NCBI RefSeq assembly: GCF_024158745.1 | Contig: NZ_JAMZAW010000017.1 | Coordinates: 1-64,000, forward strand | DNA: 64,000 bases | Direction: 5' to 3' | DNA from: Paenibacillus tyrphae | GTDB taxonomy: Bacteria; Bacillota; Bacilli; Paenibacillales; NBRC-103111 | Shown here: positions 1 through 7,925 of the stretch, in pieces | Numbering within the stretch: position 1 is the stretch's first letter | Layout: each line of letters starts with the position of its first letter | Notes under the pieces: generated by a model | Seen by the model: the letters and a program-made list of their open reading frames with translations, nothing else | The model's database searches: none | Told to the model about the DNA's origin: nothing | Made by a program: the position numbers and the translations under genes

Positions 1-232
1 CATTTCCTAGCATTCCGATCGGTTAATTTAACCTCTCGAAAGCGACCTCTTTAATATATCACATCTGCTCTATCTTTGCAAGCTTTATTTTTTTTCAAGA
101 TTCGAAAGTCTCTAGTTCTTAAAGCCTGCCGCAGAAGCGACAAGGAGTAATATATCAAATCTGCAAACAGAAAGCAACCCTTTTTTATATTGAATTTTTT
201 TCCGCTAGGATGAATATGACTCTAAGCCACAA
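1..232. other. AT-rich intergenic stretch without a recognisable gene
   Basis: This AT-rich stretch lies beyond the 3' end of tsaD. I see no open frame with a convincing ribosome site and no RNA gene. It probably belongs to the spacer to the next locus outside the window. Confidence 0.5.
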
Positions 233-273
233 CAAAGCCGCGGCTATCCGGGTTAACGGCGGCAGCGGCTTTG
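233..273 (-). terminator. Hairpin after tsaD
   Basis: An inverted repeat (CAAAGCCGC with GCGGCTTTG) begins about a dozen bases past the tsaD stop. Its U-tract is weak (TTTGTTG), so it is a plausible but not strong terminator for the thiL-tsa operon. Confidence 0.45.
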
Positions 274-285
274 CATAGAACTGCG

Positions 286-1353
286 TTAGACCGACCACGC
301 TTCGAGCTTCAGCAGCGGCTCGGCTTTCATGTCGAACGGCGCGAATTGCCCGCGGCGGTATTTCAAAAAAGCCGCGGCGGCGATCATCGCCGCGTTGTCG
401 GTGCACAGGCTGAGCGGCGGTGCCAGCAGCGGTATGCCCGCTTCCGCGCAGCGAGCCTCGAGCTCCGCGCGCAGGCCCTTGTTGGCGGCGACCCCGCCGG
501 CAAGGATAAGCTGCTTCGCGCCGTAAGCGCGCACGGCGCGGAGAGCCTTCTCGACCAGGACGTCGATGACCGAGTCCTGGAAGCCTTTCGCCACGGCCTC
601 CGGGGCCAGCGGCTGTCCTTTCATGGCAGCCTGATTCAAGGCCGCCAGCACGGCCGACTTCAGCCCGCTGAAGCTGAAGTCGTACGAATCCGGCTCCAGC
701 CAGGCGCGGGGAAGCGTGACCGCTTCCCCGGCCTCGTGCGCCAGCCGATCAATATGTGGGCCGCCGGGATAAGGCAGCTTAAGCGCTCGCGCGACTTTGT
801 CGTAAGCTTCGCCCACTGCGTCGTCCCGGGTCTGCCCGATGATGCGGAAGCGCCCCTCGGCTTCCACAAAGACGAGCTCGGTGTGACCTCCGGACACGAC
901 CAGCGCAACAAACGGATATTGCAGCTCATTCACGAGCTGATTGGCATAAATATGCCCGGCGATATGATGCACGCCGATCAGCGGCAGCTCCAGCGCGCAG
1001 GCCAGCGCCTTCGCCGCCACCATCCCTACCAGCAAGGAGCCGACCAGACCCGGCCCTTGCGTCACGGCGACAGCGGCCAGTTCGGTCGGCTTCACGTTCG
1101 CCTTGTCCAGCGCCTCTTCGATAATCCACGTGATGGATTCCACATGCTTGCGCGAGGCGACCTCGGGCACGACGCCGCCGAATCGTTGGTGCGTCTCGAT
1201 CTGGCTGGACACGACATTCGCCAAGATGTCCTTGCCGTCGCGGACAATAGCTACGGACGTCTCGTCGCAGCTTGTTTCCACAGCTAATATATAAACGGGT
1301 CCGCCGTCCCGGTCCGGGCGAACGGACACCGCTTCGTTCGATTGTTCGATCAT
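286..1353 (-). CDS. tsaD: tRNA N6-adenosine threonylcarbamoyltransferase TsaD
   Basis: This protein transfers the threonylcarbamoyl group onto A37 of ANN-decoding tRNAs (t6A), working with TsaB and TsaE in bacteria. The ASKHA-fold hallmarks are visible: VETSCDETS near residues 25-33, PGLVGSLLVG near 101-110 and the metal-binding HHIAGH at 129-134. I place the start at an ATG preceded by GAGAGG, giving 355 residues, normal for the family. A longer in-frame reading upstream would run into rimI and is unlikely. It is the last gene of the thiL-tsaE-tsaB-rimI-tsaD operon. Confidence 0.95.
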   Translation of the reverse strand: MIEQSNEAVSVRPDRDGGPVYILAVETSCDETSVAIVRDGKDILANVVSSQIETHQRFGGVVPEVASRKHVESITWIIEEALDKANVKPTELAAVAVTQGPGLVGSLLVGMVAAKALACALELPLIGVHHIAGHIYANQLVNELQYPFVALVVSGGHTELVFVEAEGRFRIIGQTRDDAVGEAYDKVARALKLPYPGGPHIDRLAHEAGEAVTLPRAWLEPDSYDFSFSGLKSAVLAALNQAAMKGQPLAPEAVAKGFQDSVIDVLVEKALRAVRAYGAKQLILAGGVAANKGLRAELEARCAEAGIPLLAPPLSLCTDNAAMIAAAAFLKYRRGQFAPFDMKAEPLLKLEAWSV

Positions 1354-1406
1354 CGTCAATAAACCTCTCGTCTGTTCTTGAACCGCTCGCAAGCAGCCGT
1401 TTTCTT

Positions 1407-1910
1407 TTATTTGGAGAGCCGTTCCGATTTGGGCAGGTCTGCCCACATAATAATCGCATCTTCTTTATTATCGGTATAATAGCCCCGTCGAATACCGACG
1501 GAACGAAATCCCATCTTTTCATACAAGCGCTGGGCAATCAAATTGGACGGACGCACCTCCAGCGTCATGCGCAGCGCCCCGTAAAAAACGGCCGTCTGCT
1601 GCATTTCCACAAGCAGCCGCTCGCCGAGCTTGCGCCCGCGGTATTTTTCGCGAATCGCGATATTGGTGACGTGCGCCTCCTCCATAATCAGCCACATGCC
1701 ACCGTAGCCCGCAATTTCGCCTTCGTACTCCAATACGAGATATTTGGCGAAATTATTGCTCGTCAGCTCGTTATAAAATGCTCCGGCCGTCCAAGGTGTC
1801 GCGAACGATTCCTGCTCGATCTCGCAGATCACGGGGATGTCGTCCGTGTGCATAGGGCGAAAAAGCATGGCTCCGTCAAAGACAGGTTGCGCTTCGCGTT
1901 TAGGTCCCAT
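1407..1910 (-). CDS. rimI: Ribosomal protein S18-alanine N-acetyltransferase RimI
   Basis: A GNAT-fold acetyltransferase of 167 residues that in the family acetylates the N-terminal alanine of ribosomal protein S18. The typical N-terminal acceptor region (FRPMHTDDIP), the acetyl-CoA loop (KYRGRKLGERLL) and the C-terminal LYEKMGFRSVG segment are all present. The start MGPKRE follows GGGGAGG at good spacing; a longer upstream reading overlaps tsaB. The gene lies between tsaB and tsaD, its usual place in Firmicutes. Confidence 0.92.
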   Translation of the reverse strand: MGPKREAQPVFDGAMLFRPMHTDDIPVICEIEQESFATPWTAGAFYNELTSNNFAKYLVLEYEGEIAGYGGMWLIMEEAHVTNIAIREKYRGRKLGERLLVEMQQTAVFYGALRMTLEVRPSNLIAQRLYEKMGFRSVGIRRGYYTDNKEDAIIMWADLPKSERLSK

Positions 1911-1926
1911 ATCGGACAGGCCTCCC

Positions 1927-2790
1927 CTAAGATTTCTTGGCGAGAAGTTTGGCTTCCGCTTCCGCCAATTGCGTATAGTTCGGAACCAACCCGTGAACAT
2001 CCTCGGTCTCCCCCCGCTTCCACCGCATCAGGCCAAGCTCGGCGACATGGCGGGCACGCAGTTCGTGCGTAGCTTCCGTTACAGGTCCGCCCCAACGGGA
2101 GGCAAACGAACGAATCGCTTCCTGATGCAGCTCCAGCTCGCCCGTAAATACGACGCGGCCGGGTCCGTTTTCCGCCGATGCACCCAAGGAAAGGAGCTCG
2201 TCCGTCCAAGAGGCGGTCAGACGAATACCGTCCGGCACCCGGCACTTCCAGCCCTCGGGCGAAACGGCGTACAGCGCCGTAAACGCTTGACCCCTGCGGG
2301 CGTCAATCAGCGGGACGACCCATGTCGTTTCCCCCGTCGCGCGCGCCGTGTCAAGCAGCGAATCCATCGCCTGAAGCGCTCCACCCCGCACGGTTTCCCC
2401 GTCTTGAAGCGCGCTGAATTCCGAGGCGGAGCCGGCTCCGCCGAGCGCCAACGCTTCGAGCGTAGAGACGCCGAGCAAAGCCAGCTTCCGCGTCCAGGCA
2501 AAGGTTTTGGCCACCGTCACGCCGATGCGCACGCCGGTATAGGAACCCGGTCCGACGCCGACGGCAAACGCCGACAGCTCGTCCGGCCGGACGCCGCACT
2601 CCTCCATGAGCTGCTGCAAGGTCGGCACGAGGTAAAGCGAATGGTTTCGCTCCGCTTTCGTAGTAATTTCCCCCAAGATTTCCCGTCCCCGGGTCAACGC
2701 GGTCGTCATCGACACGGTTGACGTATCGACGGACAGCATAAGCTTGCCGTCGCCATATAAAGTCGAATCTGATGCCGTATTCTGAATCAT
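1927..2790 (-). CDS. tsaB: tRNA threonylcarbamoyladenosine biosynthesis protein TsaB
   Basis: TsaB is the catalytically inactive paralogue of TsaD that scaffolds the t6A complex. The N-terminal ASKHA motif (LSVDTSTVSMTTAL) and the GVGPGSYTGVRIGV loop are clear. I choose the ATG that overlaps the tsaE stop as ATGA; an ATG three codons earlier is an alternative, and an even longer form begins inside tsaE. At 287 residues it is slightly longer than many TsaB proteins. Confidence 0.92.
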   Translation of the reverse strand: MIQNTASDSTLYGDGKLMLSVDTSTVSMTTALTRGREILGEITTKAERNHSLYLVPTLQQLMEECGVRPDELSAFAVGVGPGSYTGVRIGVTVAKTFAWTRKLALLGVSTLEALALGGAGSASEFSALQDGETVRGGALQAMDSLLDTARATGETTWVVPLIDARRGQAFTALYAVSPEGWKCRVPDGIRLTASWTDELLSLGASAENGPGRVVFTGELELHQEAIRSFASRWGGPVTEATHELRARHVAELGLMRWKRGETEDVHGLVPNYTQLAEAEAKLLAKKS

Positions 2791-3263
2791 TTTAACCATC
2801 CGTTCTGTTGTAGCTTCGCGCACCATGCTTCATAAGGGTCGCCTGACGGCTTGAGCGTGAAGCTTCGCCCGTTTTCTCCGTCGGTCTCAATCCGAATCTC
2901 CAACCGCTGCGGAGGCAAAATCTCTTCGATCAGCGAACCCCATTCGACAAGCGTAATGCCGTTTCCGTAAAAGTATTCGTCCAGCCCCAAGTCATCCGCC
3001 TCCTCCAAAGACAAACGGTACACGTCCATATGGTAGAAAGGGAACTCGGAACCTTCATATTCTTTGATGATCGTAAACGTAGGACTGTTCACGATGTCCT
3101 TGACGCCTATCGCCTTGGCTACCGCTTGCGAGAATGTCGTCTTGCCCGCCCCCAGGTCGCCGTCAAGTGTAATGACGGTTCCCGGGATAAACAACGAGGC
3201 CAAGCGTTCCGCCAACACGGAGGTATCGGCTACATGACGGGCTTGAAATGCATAAGTGGCCAT
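2787..3263 (-). CDS. tsaE: tRNA threonylcarbamoyladenosine biosynthesis ATPase TsaE
   Basis: A P-loop ATPase of 158 residues that binds the TsaB-TsaD heterodimer and is needed for turnover in t6A synthesis. The Walker A motif GDLGAGKTT is at residues 35-43, and the family segment SPTFTIIKEYEG is followed by the HMDVYRL block. It overlaps tsaB by four bases and follows thiL closely, so the genes are probably cotranscribed and translationally coupled. Confidence 0.95.
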   Translation of the reverse strand: MATYAFQARHVADTSVLAERLASLFIPGTVITLDGDLGAGKTTFSQAVAKAIGVKDIVNSPTFTIIKEYEGSEFPFYHMDVYRLSLEEADDLGLDEYFYGNGITLVEWGSLIEEILPPQRLEIRIETDGENGRSFTLKPSGDPYEAWCAKLQQNGWLK

Positions 3264-3278
3264 GTCTGGATCGTCCCT

Positions 3279-4316
3279 TCATCCGGTAAAATGATTATAG
3301 CCGCGCTTGGCGAGCGGTACCGCACTGCCGTCGCTTCGCACAAGCCGTACGCCGGAATGCTCCCCGTGGACATATCCGATCAGATAAAGCGGCAGCCCCG
3401 CTTCCTTAAACTGCATCTGCAGCTCGACGGCGTGCTCGGCGGGCGCCGTTCCGATTAATTGATAATCTTCGCCGCCGTACAGTATGTAATCCAGCGGGTC
3501 CTTTCCTTGCCTTGAAGCATATTCCAGCAGCTCGCCCGACACGGGAATCCGGTCTTCGATCAGATCGATGCCGATATTCGACGCCGCGGCAATTTCCCAT
3601 GCTTCGCTGGCGATCCCGTCGCTGACGTCGTTGAGCGCATGGCAGAAGCCGGACCGCCGCAGCAGTTCGCCTGCTTCGATCTGCGGCTCGGGACGGCAAT
3701 GCACCCGGATAAGTCCGGGATACCGCTTCAGCTCCGGATCGGCGTCCCATTCCTCAGACGGCTTGTTCTTCCCTAGAAGCCACTCCAATCCGGCCGCCGA
3801 ATCGCCGGTAAAACCGGTAATAAATACGACGTCTCCCAGTCTGGCTGCCGAGCGGAGCAGCGCTTTGTCCGGTTCCGTCTCTCCGATCACCGTTACGGTC
3901 AGCGTGACGCCCCCGATACACGACGTCGTATCACCGCCTGCGACAACGACCCGGTAGCGGTTCGCGCATTCGTACAACCCGTCGTACATCGCACGCACAC
4001 GCTCCACCGGCGTCGACTTCGGCATGCTGAGCGCCACGAGGGCATATCGCGGGGTCCCTCCCATCGCAGCGATATCGCTGACGGCGGAAGCCATCGCTTT
4101 GTACCCGATATCCGCATCCCGCATCGTCACTCGCTTGAAATGAATGTCTTCCGTCATCGTATCGCAAGTGAGAATCCACCGGCTATCCGAAGAGGCGCAA
4201 ACGACGGCCGCATCGTCGCCGATCCCTATCTCCACACCGCCAGCCCGTTGAAAAGCGATCGTTTGCTTCCCGCCGTTCAGCAGGTCGATCAGAGTAAATT
4301 CGTCGACCGAGCTCAC
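3279..4316 (-). CDS. thiL: Thiamine-monophosphate kinase ThiL
   Basis: ThiL phosphorylates thiamine monophosphate to thiamine diphosphate with ATP. Family signatures include GIGDDAAVV, the metal-binding aspartates in LTCDTMTEDIHF, KAMASAVSDIAAMGG and the C-terminal YGGEDYQL. A TTG ten codons upstream keeps the frame open, but the GTG at 4316 is preceded by GGAGGCGG at ideal spacing and gives the usual N-terminus (VDEFTLIDLL), so I start there: 345 residues. It is the first gene of the operon with the tsa genes. Confidence 0.93.
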   Translation of the reverse strand: MSSVDEFTLIDLLNGGKQTIAFQRAGGVEIGIGDDAAVVCASSDSRWILTCDTMTEDIHFKRVTMRDADIGYKAMASAVSDIAAMGGTPRYALVALSMPKSTPVERVRAMYDGLYECANRYRVVVAGGDTTSCIGGVTLTVTVIGETEPDKALLRSAARLGDVVFITGFTGDSAAGLEWLLGKNKPSEEWDADPELKRYPGLIRVHCRPEPQIEAGELLRRSGFCHALNDVSDGIASEAWEIAAASNIGIDLIEDRIPVSGELLEYASRQGKDPLDYILYGGEDYQLIGTAPAEHAVELQMQFKEAGLPLYLIGYVHGEHSGVRLVRSDGSAVPLAKRGYNHFTG

Positions 4317-4453
4317 ATCTATCCGCCTCCGCTCTTGTATTGACAACTATTATAGCCGTTCCTTTGTATCTAGACAAACATGCCGTTTTGCTATTGTTTC
4401 GGAGCGCCGAGTATCGTTCGAAACGCTGTGTTGCTCCCGGATCTTTCAGGTAT

Positions 4454-4478
4454 ATCATACCACCGATCCCCCATTACT
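4454..4478 (-). promoter_or_regulatory. Possible sigma-A promoter for thiL operon
   Basis: Read on the minus strand, TATGAT (4459-4454) is preceded 18 bases upstream by a poor -35 element (TAGTCA). It lies about 140 bases before the thiL start. Only the -10 is convincing. Confidence 0.3.
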
Positions 4479-4525
4479 GACTATCGGCTTGCCCGATTGC
4501 TTAAGACCCGAAGCCGTTTTTCGGC

Positions 4526-4587
4526 AGCAAAAAAAGCTTCCCCAGCCACAGGCCATCTCGGCTGCATGCTTTCGGAAAGCTTTTGCT
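4526..4587 (-). terminator. Terminator of the sspH operon
   Basis: Immediately after the sspH stop there is a long hairpin: the outer arms AGCAAAAGCTTTCC and GGAAGCTTTTTTTGCT pair, and an inner CAGCC/GGCTG stem lies between them. A run of seven T follows in the minus direction within the arm. It separates sspH from thiL. Confidence 0.6.
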
Positions 4588-4608
4588 AAAACACGACCCT
4601 TCCCGGAG

Positions 4609-4791
4609 TTATTGCACTTCCTGAAGCTCTCCGACCGGAACGACGCGAGCGTCGGCAGGGCGCTCTTCCACATGTACTTTGGCCGTTTCCTGCTCCGGGT
4701 CTACGCTGTCGATCCATACGGATACGCCGTTCAACTCCACGCTGACTTTTTCTTCGGATTTCATAATTTCTTGAGCGCGGTATACTTTCAT
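4609..4791 (-). CDS. sspH: H-type small acid-soluble spore protein (SspH family)
   Basis: This 60-residue protein has the layout of H-type SASPs: an N-terminal RAQEIMKS block, the central NGVSVWIDSVD segment and the C-terminal ETAKVHVEE. In Bacillus these minor SASPs accumulate in the forespore core under sigma-G. The ATG overlaps the stop of the upstream 69-residue gene as ATGA, so the two are likely coupled. A sigma-G-like promoter lies upstream of the pair, which fits. The family assignment is by eye but the match is strong. Confidence 0.88.
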   Translation of the reverse strand: MKVYRAQEIMKSEEKVSVELNGVSVWIDSVDPEQETAKVHVEERPADARVVPVGELQEVQ

Positions 4792-4997
4792 TGCCCGTCG
4801 TCCTCCCCGCTGATGACCGATTCGGGATGATCCATCGTATCGGTCGTCGATTCCTCGATCAGTCCGTTATGGATCGTCACCTGCCCGCCGCCAAGACCTT
4901 CGTTGATCATCCGATCGATGTCCATAAAATTGGAGTCTCGCCCTTCATGGGCCGCATCATCCGTAAACTTGCCCCCGGACGTGTTTGCTTCGCTCAT
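4788..4997 (-). CDS. Small acidic hypothetical protein upstream of sspH
   Basis: I do not recognise this 69-residue acidic, glycine- and aspartate-rich protein. It has no membrane segment or signal peptide and reads as a largely disordered polypeptide with a central NFMDIDRMINEGLGGGQVTI block. The ATG at 4997 follows GAGGAGG. It overlaps sspH by four bases and shares its probable sigma-G promoter, so a forespore role is a reasonable inference. Longer readings of the frame run into ku in antisense and are not credible. Confidence 0.7.
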   Translation of the reverse strand: MSEANTSGGKFTDDAAHEGRDSNFMDIDRMINEGLGGGQVTIHNGLIEESTTDTMDHPESVISGEDDGQ

Positions 4998-5114
4998 GAT
5001 TCCTTTTCCTCCTCTGATCGAAATGTTCGGGCCGGCATGACGATGCTTTTTGGCGATCCATGCAGCCTTCTTCTGTAGCATGTCCCAATTTCTTGCGCCG
5101 ACATTCGTGCGCGG

Positions 5115-5144
5115 TGTAATGGGACGCTTCCATTTTGCGTATAC
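5115..5144 (-). promoter_or_regulatory. Sigma-G-like promoter for the sspH operon
   Basis: On the minus strand GTATA (5144-5140) is followed after exactly 18 bases by CATTACA (5121-5115). This matches the forespore sigma-G pattern GHATR-18-CATnnTA with one mismatch in the -10. It lies about 120 bases before the 69-residue gene and faces away from ku. Confidence 0.5.
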
Positions 5145-5190
5145 TGTATAGAAAGTAGACGGCCAGCTCAGGCCCCCGGGAGGTACAGCC

Positions 5191-6051
5191 ATGCATACGG
5201 TTTGGAAAGGCGCCATCAGCTTCGGCTTGGTGCACGTGCCCGTCAAGATGTTCTCGGCGACGGAAGACAAAGACATCTCGATGCGCATGATTCATAAGGA
5301 TTGCAACACGCCGCTGAATTTCGTCCGCAAATGCCAGCACTGCGAGCGCGAAGTGGAGTGGGGGGAAATCGTCCGAGGCTACGAATACGAGCCGGGCTCG
5401 TTCGTGCTGTTCGAGAAGGACGAGCTGGAGAAGCTGACCGGCGAGATTACCAAAGAAATCAAGATTCTCGATTTCGTCGACTTGTCGGACATCGACCCGG
5501 TTTATTTTCAGAAAACGTACTACCTCGCTCCGAACGAAACCGGCGCCGGCGCCTATAGTCTGCTGCTCGAAGCAATGCGGCAAACGGGCAAAATCGGCAT
5601 TGCCAAAGTATCCATCCGGTCTAAAAGCAGCTTGGCCGCCATCCGCATTATCGACCGGTGCATTGCGATGGAGACGATTTTTTACCCGGACGAAATCCGC
5701 TCGGTGGAACATGTGCCGAACCTCCCGGAACAGAGCAACGTCAACGAGAAGGAGCTCGAAATGGCGAAGCTGCTGATCGGCCAGCTGGCGACGAAATTCG
5801 AGCCGGAAAAATACAAGGACGATTACCGCTCAGCCGTGCTGCAAGCGATCGAATCGAAGGTTTCCGGCCAGCAGGTCCGCGTCGCGCCGGAGCCTCATAA
5901 AGCGAACGTCATCGATCTGATGGCCGCGCTGCAGGCGAGCCTTGAAGCGGTGAAACCGGTAGTGACCGAGCCGACGCCGGGAACGACCGAGAAAGCCAAA
6001 GCCGCAAAACCAAGAAAAGGCAAAGCGAAAACGAAAGAAACGATCGGCTAA
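5191..6051 (+). CDS. ku: Non-homologous end joining protein Ku
   Basis: Bacterial Ku binds DNA ends as a homodimer ring and recruits LigD in non-homologous end joining. The 286-residue protein opens with the standard MHTVWKGAISFGLVHVPVK and keeps the CQHCEREVEWGEIVRGYEYEPG core and the EMAKLLIGQL helix. The C-terminal 50 residues are lysine-, alanine- and proline-rich, as in other Ku tails. It is divergent from the sspH operon. The partner ligase and polymerase are separate genes 2 and 7.5 kb downstream. Its stop codon lies in the loop of the terminator. Confidence 0.95.
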   Translation: MHTVWKGAISFGLVHVPVKMFSATEDKDISMRMIHKDCNTPLNFVRKCQHCEREVEWGEIVRGYEYEPGSFVLFEKDELEKLTGEITKEIKILDFVDLSDIDPVYFQKTYYLAPNETGAGAYSLLLEAMRQTGKIGIAKVSIRSKSSLAAIRIIDRCIAMETIFYPDEIRSVEHVPNLPEQSNVNEKELEMAKLLIGQLATKFEPEKYKDDYRSAVLQAIESKVSGQQVRVAPEPHKANVIDLMAALQASLEAVKPVVTEPTPGTTEKAKAAKPRKGKAKTKETIG

Positions 6052-6068
6052 GCGCCGATCGTTTCTTT
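6034..6068. terminator. Bidirectional terminator between ku and the ABC-F gene
   Basis: A perfect 15-bp stem (AAAGAAACGATCGGC with its complement) surrounds a five-base loop TAAGC that contains the ku stop codon. A- and T-rich arm ends on both sides make it usable by both convergent genes. Confidence 0.85.
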
Positions 6069-6083
6069 GTGCCGGGACTGTGC

Positions 6084-7619
6084 TTACTTGCTCCAGTCCT
6101 GCAAACGCCAAATCTGAGTAATCCAATCTTCATAGAATTCCGGCTCGTGGGAAACGAGCAGAACGGTCCCTTTGTACTCCTTCAGCGCTTCCTTGAACGT
6201 CTCCTTCGCCCGGGCGTCCAGATGGTTCGTCGGTTCATCCAGCACGAGAAGATTGCTGTCCGTCAGCATGAGCTCGCACAGGCGGACCTTCGCCTGCTCC
6301 CCGCCGCTAAGCGAGCTGAGGGACTGCCGGATGTGCTTTTCGGTCAGGCCGGCCATGCCGAGCGTCTGCCGGATTTCCTTCTGCGTCTTATCCGGCCGAA
6401 ACGACCACAACCGCTCCAGCGCCGTTTCGTCCGAAGGCAGCTGCTCCTGGGCAAAATATGCCGGTTTGACCCGTTCGCCGAGCTGCACCGTGCCGCTTAA
6501 CGGCGGCAGGAGGCCCAGCATCGTTTTAAGCATGGTCGATTTCCCTATGCCGTTGTACCCGACAACCGCCACCTTTTCCCCGCGTTTCATTTGCAGGTTT
6601 ACAGGAACGGATAATGGTTCCGTATAGCCAAATTGCAGCCGTTTCGCTTCCATGATCCGGGTCACAGGTTCCAAATGAACATGAAAGCTGTAGCGGGGCC
6701 GCGGTCCGGACGTCGGTTTCTCGATCCGCTCCATTCGTTCCAGCGCTTTTTCCCGGCTTTTCGCCTGCTTGGCTTTCCGGTTCCGGTTCTTTTGGATAAA
6801 GCTCTCCAGCCGATCAATTTCCTTCTGCTGGCGCTCGTACGCGTCCTGCCACTGCAATCGGCTCAGTTCATAACTTTTGACGAATGCGGCATAGTTTCCG
6901 GCGTAGCGCTTGATGGTCTGATGCTCCAAATGAAAGATCGTCGTTGTAATTTCATTCAGGAAGGTCTCGTCATGCGAGGCGACGAGATACGCCTGCTCGT
7001 AACGCTTCAAGTAGCCGGTCAGCCATTCGATATGCACGTCGTCCAAGTAGTTGGTCGGCTCGTCAAGCAATAATACGTGCGGTTCCTCCAGCAGCAGCTT
7101 GCCCAGCAGCAGCTTCGTGCGCTGCCCCCCGCTCAGCTTGTCGACCTCCCGGTCTTTGCCGAGCTCAAGAATCCCTAATCCGGCAGCCACCTCTTCGATC
7201 TTGGAGTCGATGCCGTAAAAATCGGCATGCTCCAGCCGGCTCTGCAGCTCGCCGTACCGGGTTAACAGCGGTTCGAGGTCGGCGTCCGACCCGGCCATTT
7301 GCTCCACGACCTGATGCATGGCTCGTTCCAGCTCATACAGATCAGCGAAAGCGCCCCGTAAATAGTCCATAATCGTCATTCCCGCCTGCAGATCGGCATG
7401 CTGCTCCAAATAACCGAGCCGCGCTTGCGGAAGCCATTCGATCTTGCCCGTATCGGGAAGCAGCTGCCCTGCCAAAACGCGCAGCAAAGTCGACTTGCCG
7501 GCTCCATTGCTGCCGACGAGTCCAGCATGCTCTCCCCGCAGCAGCCGGAATTGGATATTTTGGAATATTTTTTTATCCCCATACGTATGGGTAAGCTGTT
7601 CAACGTTCAACATACTCAT
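6084..7619 (-). CDS. ABC-F family ATPase (YfmM-like), ribosome-associated
   Basis: Two fused ABC ATPase domains without membrane segments define an ABC-F protein, a family that acts on the ribosome and includes antibiotic-protection factors. Walker A motifs are GSNGAGKST (36-44) and GYNGIGKST; signatures LSGGQRTK and LSGGEQAK and both DEPTN Walker B boxes are intact. A basic linker (NRNRKAKQAKSREKALERMERI) joins them. The 511-residue length and N-terminus most resemble Bacillus YfmM from memory. The start follows AAGGAGAG. A 300-base leader with its own ORF and terminator precedes it, suggesting attenuation control. Confidence 0.9.
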   Translation of the reverse strand: MSMLNVEQLTHTYGDKKIFQNIQFRLLRGEHAGLVGSNGAGKSTLLRVLAGQLLPDTGKIEWLPQARLGYLEQHADLQAGMTIMDYLRGAFADLYELERAMHQVVEQMAGSDADLEPLLTRYGELQSRLEHADFYGIDSKIEEVAAGLGILELGKDREVDKLSGGQRTKLLLGKLLLEEPHVLLLDEPTNYLDDVHIEWLTGYLKRYEQAYLVASHDETFLNEITTTIFHLEHQTIKRYAGNYAAFVKSYELSRLQWQDAYERQQKEIDRLESFIQKNRNRKAKQAKSREKALERMERIEKPTSGPRPRYSFHVHLEPVTRIMEAKRLQFGYTEPLSVPVNLQMKRGEKVAVVGYNGIGKSTMLKTMLGLLPPLSGTVQLGERVKPAYFAQEQLPSDETALERLWSFRPDKTQKEIRQTLGMAGLTEKHIRQSLSSLSGGEQAKVRLCELMLTDSNLLVLDEPTNHLDARAKETFKEALKEYKGTVLLVSHEPEFYEDWITQIWRLQDWSK

Positions 7620-7716
7620 GAAAGCTCTCTCCTTTTCGCTTCAGGTTCGAAGCCAACCGGAGAAACAGCCGGACAAAGCTCTATTCAATTAGCTTAGGTT
7701 GTATAGAAAACAAAAA

Positions 7717-7745
7717 ACGGGTAAGGCGAACACGCCCTGACCCGT
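7717..7745 (-). terminator. Leader terminator (attenuator) of the ABC-F gene
   Basis: Read on the minus strand, ACGGGTCAGGGCG and CGCCTTACCCGT form a 12-bp stem with one mismatch, followed at once by TTTTTTG. It lies about 100 bases upstream of the ABC-F start and downstream of the leader ORF. No complete gene precedes it on this strand, so a conditional terminator is the simplest reading. Confidence 0.75.
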
Positions 7746-7801
7746 TGCAAATTGTATCATTTGAACGAAAGGAATCGAGTTCTTTATCTACTGTTCTTCG
7801 G

Positions 7802-7846
7802 TTGGCTTAAGGTTAAAAATGGGCAGACTTCTCCCGTTTAAGCCAA
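7802..7846 (-). promoter_or_regulatory. Leader hairpin overlapping the leader ORF stop
   Basis: A perfect 9-bp inverted repeat (TTGGCTTAA at 7846-7838, TTAAGCCAA at 7810-7802) begins in the last codons of the leader ORF and includes its stop. Just after the stop, AAACGGG (7839-7833) can also pair with CCCGTTT in the 3' arm of the downstream terminator. Ribosome position on the leader ORF could therefore choose between structures. Confidence 0.55.
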
Positions 7847-7879
7847 ATTCCGTTTCAGAACAGTTGATAAGAAAAACAT
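7838..7879 (-). CDS. Leader peptide MFFLSTVLKRNLA upstream of the ABC-F gene
   Basis: A 13-codon ORF starts with ATG eight bases after GAGGTG, an excellent ribosome site, and lies about 40 bases after the predicted transcription start. Its stop falls inside an inverted repeat and the intrinsic terminator follows about 90 bases later. Leader ORFs of this kind sense stalled ribosomes in attenuation of antibiotic-resistance genes. The peptide itself is not one I know. Confidence 0.6.
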   Translation of the reverse strand: MFFLSTVLKRNLA

Positions 7880-7925
7880 TTCCTTTCCACCTCGATATAC
7901 CAAAGTTAATTGTGATGCACCTTCA

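Noticed and set aside
271-1287. Long plus-strand open frame opposite tsaD
   Set aside because: It is a codon-bias shadow: Arg/His/Gln-rich, no ribosome site and no family features, while tsaD is clear on the other strand. The same holds for the plus frames at 1272-2072 and 1837-2721 and the minus frames at 4957-5712, 22743-23702 and 57108-58358.
5191-5712. Possible antisense gene over ku
   Set aside because: The minus frame has no start signal and its sequence is His/Arg/Asp-rich in the way of GC-skewed antisense frames.
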